A stretch of DNA of 64,000 bases, taken from contig NZ_FMBW01000004.1 of NCBI RefSeq assembly GCF_900091725.1, forward strand, positions 1-64,000. Direction: 5' to 3'. The notes beneath the pieces are model-generated. The model saw only the letters and a program-made list of their open reading frames with translations. It searched no databases and was not told the origin of the DNA. The first letter of the stretch is position 1. Every line of letters begins with the position of its first letter. Shown piece after piece: positions 61,989 to 64,000 of this stretch. The position numbers and the translations under genes were made by a program. This stretch comes from Streptomyces sp. DvalAA-43. Its GTDB lineage: Bacteria; Actinomycetota; Actinomycetes; Streptomycetales; Streptomycetaceae.

Positions 61989-62505
61989 TCAGCCCGCGAC
62001 CTCGGGCACGACCAGGCCGGTTTCGTACGCGATGACCACCGCGTGGGTCCGGTTCCGCGCGCCGAGCTTGGTCAGCACGTCCCGACCTGGGTCTTCACCG
62101 TCTCCAGGCTCACCGTGAGGGACTCCGCGATCTCCGGGTTGGACAGGCCGGTGGCCATCGGCCGCAGCACCTCCTCCTCCCGCCCCGTCAGCGCCGCCTC
62201 CGGCAGCGCCTCCGGCAGCGCCTCGGCGGAGCCCAGTGGGCGGGCGGCGACCACCCGGCCGTCCGCCGCCCGCGGCAGCGGCACCGTAGCCAGGGCCCGT
62301 CGCAGCCGCGCGACGTCGCCCCGGCCTGCGGACAAGGCGTCGCAGAGGCCGCCGTGTCCGCGACGGTGTTCGCCGACCAGTGACAGTTCCACCAGTGACC
62401 AAACCGGCCCGTCCACGCACAACACCGCGTCCGCGAGTTCGAACAGTGCATCCGCACGCCTGGTCAGACAGGAGTGGAAGCCCCCGGAAGCGTGACGGTG
62501 CCGCA
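61989..62505 (-). pseudogene. Chimera of IS701-type transposase start and LuxR regulator end
   Basis: On the minus strand the ORF starts with GGFHSCLTRRADALFELAD and LVELSLVGEHRRGHGGL, then LRRALATVPLPRAADGRVV, the N-terminus of an IS701-like transposase. Without a stop it passes into ALTGREEEVLRPMATGLSN and LTVSLETVKT, a LuxR helix-turn-helix. A frameshift near 62085 precedes the regulator's end (LTKLGARNRTHAVVIAYE). The transposase DDE domain and the regulator's receiver domain are both missing. The join lies near 62250. Confidence 0.7.
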
Positions 62506-62675
62506 AACGGATCCTGCCGGGCAACGTGATGCGACAGACTCATCCCCACTGCCTTCGTGCTGAGCGTTGTGTGTACCTTGCTCGGATCACACGCTCGGCC
62601 GAAGGCCGCCTGCGTGTACGTCAGTTCCCAGTCCGAGTGATCGAGTACGACGGACTGTTCGGACCTCCAGTTCAG

Positions 62676-63140
62676 TCACAGGCTGACCAGCTGGGCTTCG
62701 TCAGGCCGTTGCGGACACTCGGCCTCAGCCTCGACACCAGCGGCACGCAGCCGATGGGCGAGAAGAGTCATCTCGGGCATCGTCCCTGCGAACAGGCCAG
62801 CCCGGATCTGCTGGAGCGTCCTCTTCGTCTGGGCCAGATCTCCGCCGAGTTCGGCGCGAAGAACCTTCATCACGAGGATCGGACTGGCGAGAGGATCACT
62901 GAGTATGAGCCGTGCCTCGCCGTGCTCGGCCAGAAGACGCCGGCGCAGGTCGTCCGGTACGGAGCTTCCTCCCGGCCCGCACTCGTACAAAGCGTCACCG
63001 CAGCCGGAGCAGTGGTAGCCGATGTCCCATTCAAGGCTTTGCCCGACCAGCACCTGAACGCCGACGCACTCCGTCTCCGAGCCGCAGCCCGAACACTGTG
63101 CCGGGTACCTGACAGACGCGATCAGCACGACTTGTCCCAT
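62676..63140 (-). CDS. Zinc-ribbon protein with L7/L12-like C-terminal domain
   Basis: The 154-residue protein has a four-cysteine ribbon (AQCSGCGSE at about 15-23 and YHCSGCGDALYECG at about 42-55) and a C-terminal helical/beta domain (LVMKVLRAELGGDLAQTKRT, AHRLRAAGVEAEAE) resembling ribosomal L7/L12-like folds. Similar Streptomyces proteins are uncharacterised. Cytoplasmic. It appears intact. Confidence 0.7.
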   Translation of the reverse strand: MGQVVLIASVRYPAQCSGCGSETECVGVQVLVGQSLEWDIGYHCSGCGDALYECGPGGSSVPDDLRRRLLAEHGEARLILSDPLASPILVMKVLRAELGGDLAQTKRTLQQIRAGLFAGTMPEMTLLAHRLRAAGVEAEAECPQRPDEAQLVSL

Positions 63141-63362
63141 CCACTGGCGCGACCTTGACGACCCGGACTCCCGGGCCCCGAGATGAAACGCAAGCTAGCA
63201 CTCACCCTCTTCAATCCCATTCAGAAATAGGTTAGTTGACAGTCACCCAGAAATGAGGCGGGCGCCCTCCGGCACCCCCGACCAAACCCTGACCAGCCTG
63301 CAGCCCAGCCGCCGATCCCGAGGTGCTCCGCCCGCTCGCCCACCCCACCCACTGGATCCCAT

Positions 63363-64000
63363 CTACGTGAGATCAAAGGGGGCCGGGTCGCATCCCTCCC
63401 AGATCTGGCGAGAGGCCTCTTCCGGGTACGGCAAGGTCTTCGACTCGATATCCAGGACTCGAGTCAGCTGCCGCTCGGGCCGGTGGGCGGGCCACCCGGG
63501 GTCGCCGGCCGTGGCGAAACGGACCCATCCCTGCTGCAGTTCCCAGGAGACCGCCGAGACCTCCGGCGTCGGCTGGTCGCCGAAGAGGTGCCGACCGACG
63601 GGGCCGTCCAACGTGCCGAACGCCAGGGGGACGTCGAGGCTGTGGCAGGCGCCCAGAACCCCGCCGGACGCCGAAGCCGCCAGTTGCAGCTCGAAGAGAT
63701 ACGACGTGCCTCCAGCCGCCTGGTTCGCCTGGGCCAGCCACAGTGAGGGCATCCGGAAGAGGGCATCGGAGTACACCAGTTCAAGCAGTTCTTCAGGGGT
63801 GGCCTGCGGGTAGGCGGCACGGTAGGCGTCGGCGCCGCCCGGTGCCGGGGCGAACAGATCCAGGGCCGTACAAGCCTCGTCCTCAGTGAAGGTGCCCAGC
63901 CGCCCCATCATGACGCTGAACAGCCTGAATTCATCACGGGTGTGGCCGACGAGGAGCTCGATTCCGCCTGTACGGCCGCCGGCCAGCGCCTTCCAGGGCG
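63363..64000 (-). CDS. Type-B carboxylesterase, C-terminal part (runs off window)
   Basis: The open frame enters from the right edge and contains IELLVGHTRDEFRLFS (acid region of the triad) and LGACHSLDVPLAFG (catalytic His). It ends WEGCDPAPFDLT. This is the last 210 or so residues of a para-nitrobenzyl-esterase-like enzyme that hydrolyses carboxylic esters. The GESAGG serine lies beyond the window. The gap 63141-63362 shows no gene. Confidence 0.88.
   Translation of the reverse strand, partial: PWKALAGGRTGGIELLVGHTRDEFRLFSVMMGRLGTFTEDEACTALDLFAPAPGGADAYRAAYPQATPEELLELVYSDALFRMPSLWLAQANQAAGGTSYLFELQLAASASGGVLGACHSLDVPLAFGTLDGPVGRHLFGDQPTPEVSAVSWELQQGWVRFATAGDPGWPAHRPERQLTRVLDIESKTLPYPEEASRQIWEGCDPAPFDLT

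Overview
The window looks like Streptomyces chromosome. It has about 70% G+C, strong third-position GC, frequent GTG starts, GTGA/ATGA stop-start overlaps and typical Streptomyces families (DUF5753 XRE regulators, DUF6879, DUF6058, Tap-like secreted peptidases, HisKA_3/LuxR two-component pairs). The density of broken transposases, truncated genes and orphan helicase fragments suggests a chromosomal arm or accessory island, not the conserved core. No rRNA or tRNA gene was seen.

Layout. 1-12735: two remnants of helicase-associated-domain helicases flank a HEAT gene coupled to a leucine-rich-repeat gene, a prolyl iminopeptidase, an HxlR regulator with its divergent NAD(P)-dependent dehydrogenase, and a STAND-like NTPase with Sel1/TPR repeats. 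12736-16107: IS21 (istB) and ISL3 debris around two GNAT acetyltransferases. 16442-22270: a lower-GC element with four overlapping genes (three tyrosine-recombinase-like proteins and one small coiled-coil protein). Matching inverted ends and a directly repeated TTGCAG core show that it sits inside motif IV/V of an ATP-dependent DNA ligase gene. 22300-27500: remnants, a secreted protein, a WhiJ-type XRE/DUF6879 locus, four tiny coupled Cys-rich genes, and an orphan two-repeat type I-E-like CRISPR array, with a lone copy of the same repeat about 3.6 kb away. 27618-33161: DHA2 efflux pump, SDR, LysR regulator, a truncated HAD protein and a calerythrin-like EF-hand protein. 33382-39055: mostly decay, plus one intact beta-helix (bactofilin-like) protein related to the N-terminal domain of the LRR protein. 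39295-42378: a GntR, MFS and M29/NicX-like operon. 42790-47358: group II intron, ISAzo13, IS5 and IS30 debris around a divergent methionine aminopeptidase/XRE pair, and another lone I-E-like repeat. 47551-52985: FKBP, DUF4262, DUF2461 and DUF6058 genes with more debris. 53184-61754: two convergent Tap-like peptidases, an MMPL exporter and a divergent two-component system. 61989-64000: a transposase-LuxR chimera, a zinc-ribbon protein and the end of a type-B carboxylesterase running off the window.

Working units that can be argued from layout are: HEAT+LRR; HxlR/dehydrogenase; the recombinase element; DUF6879+XRE; LysR/SDR; GntR-MFS-NicX-like; MetAP/XRE; MMPL/two-component system. Identifications rest on reading motifs; no database search was run.
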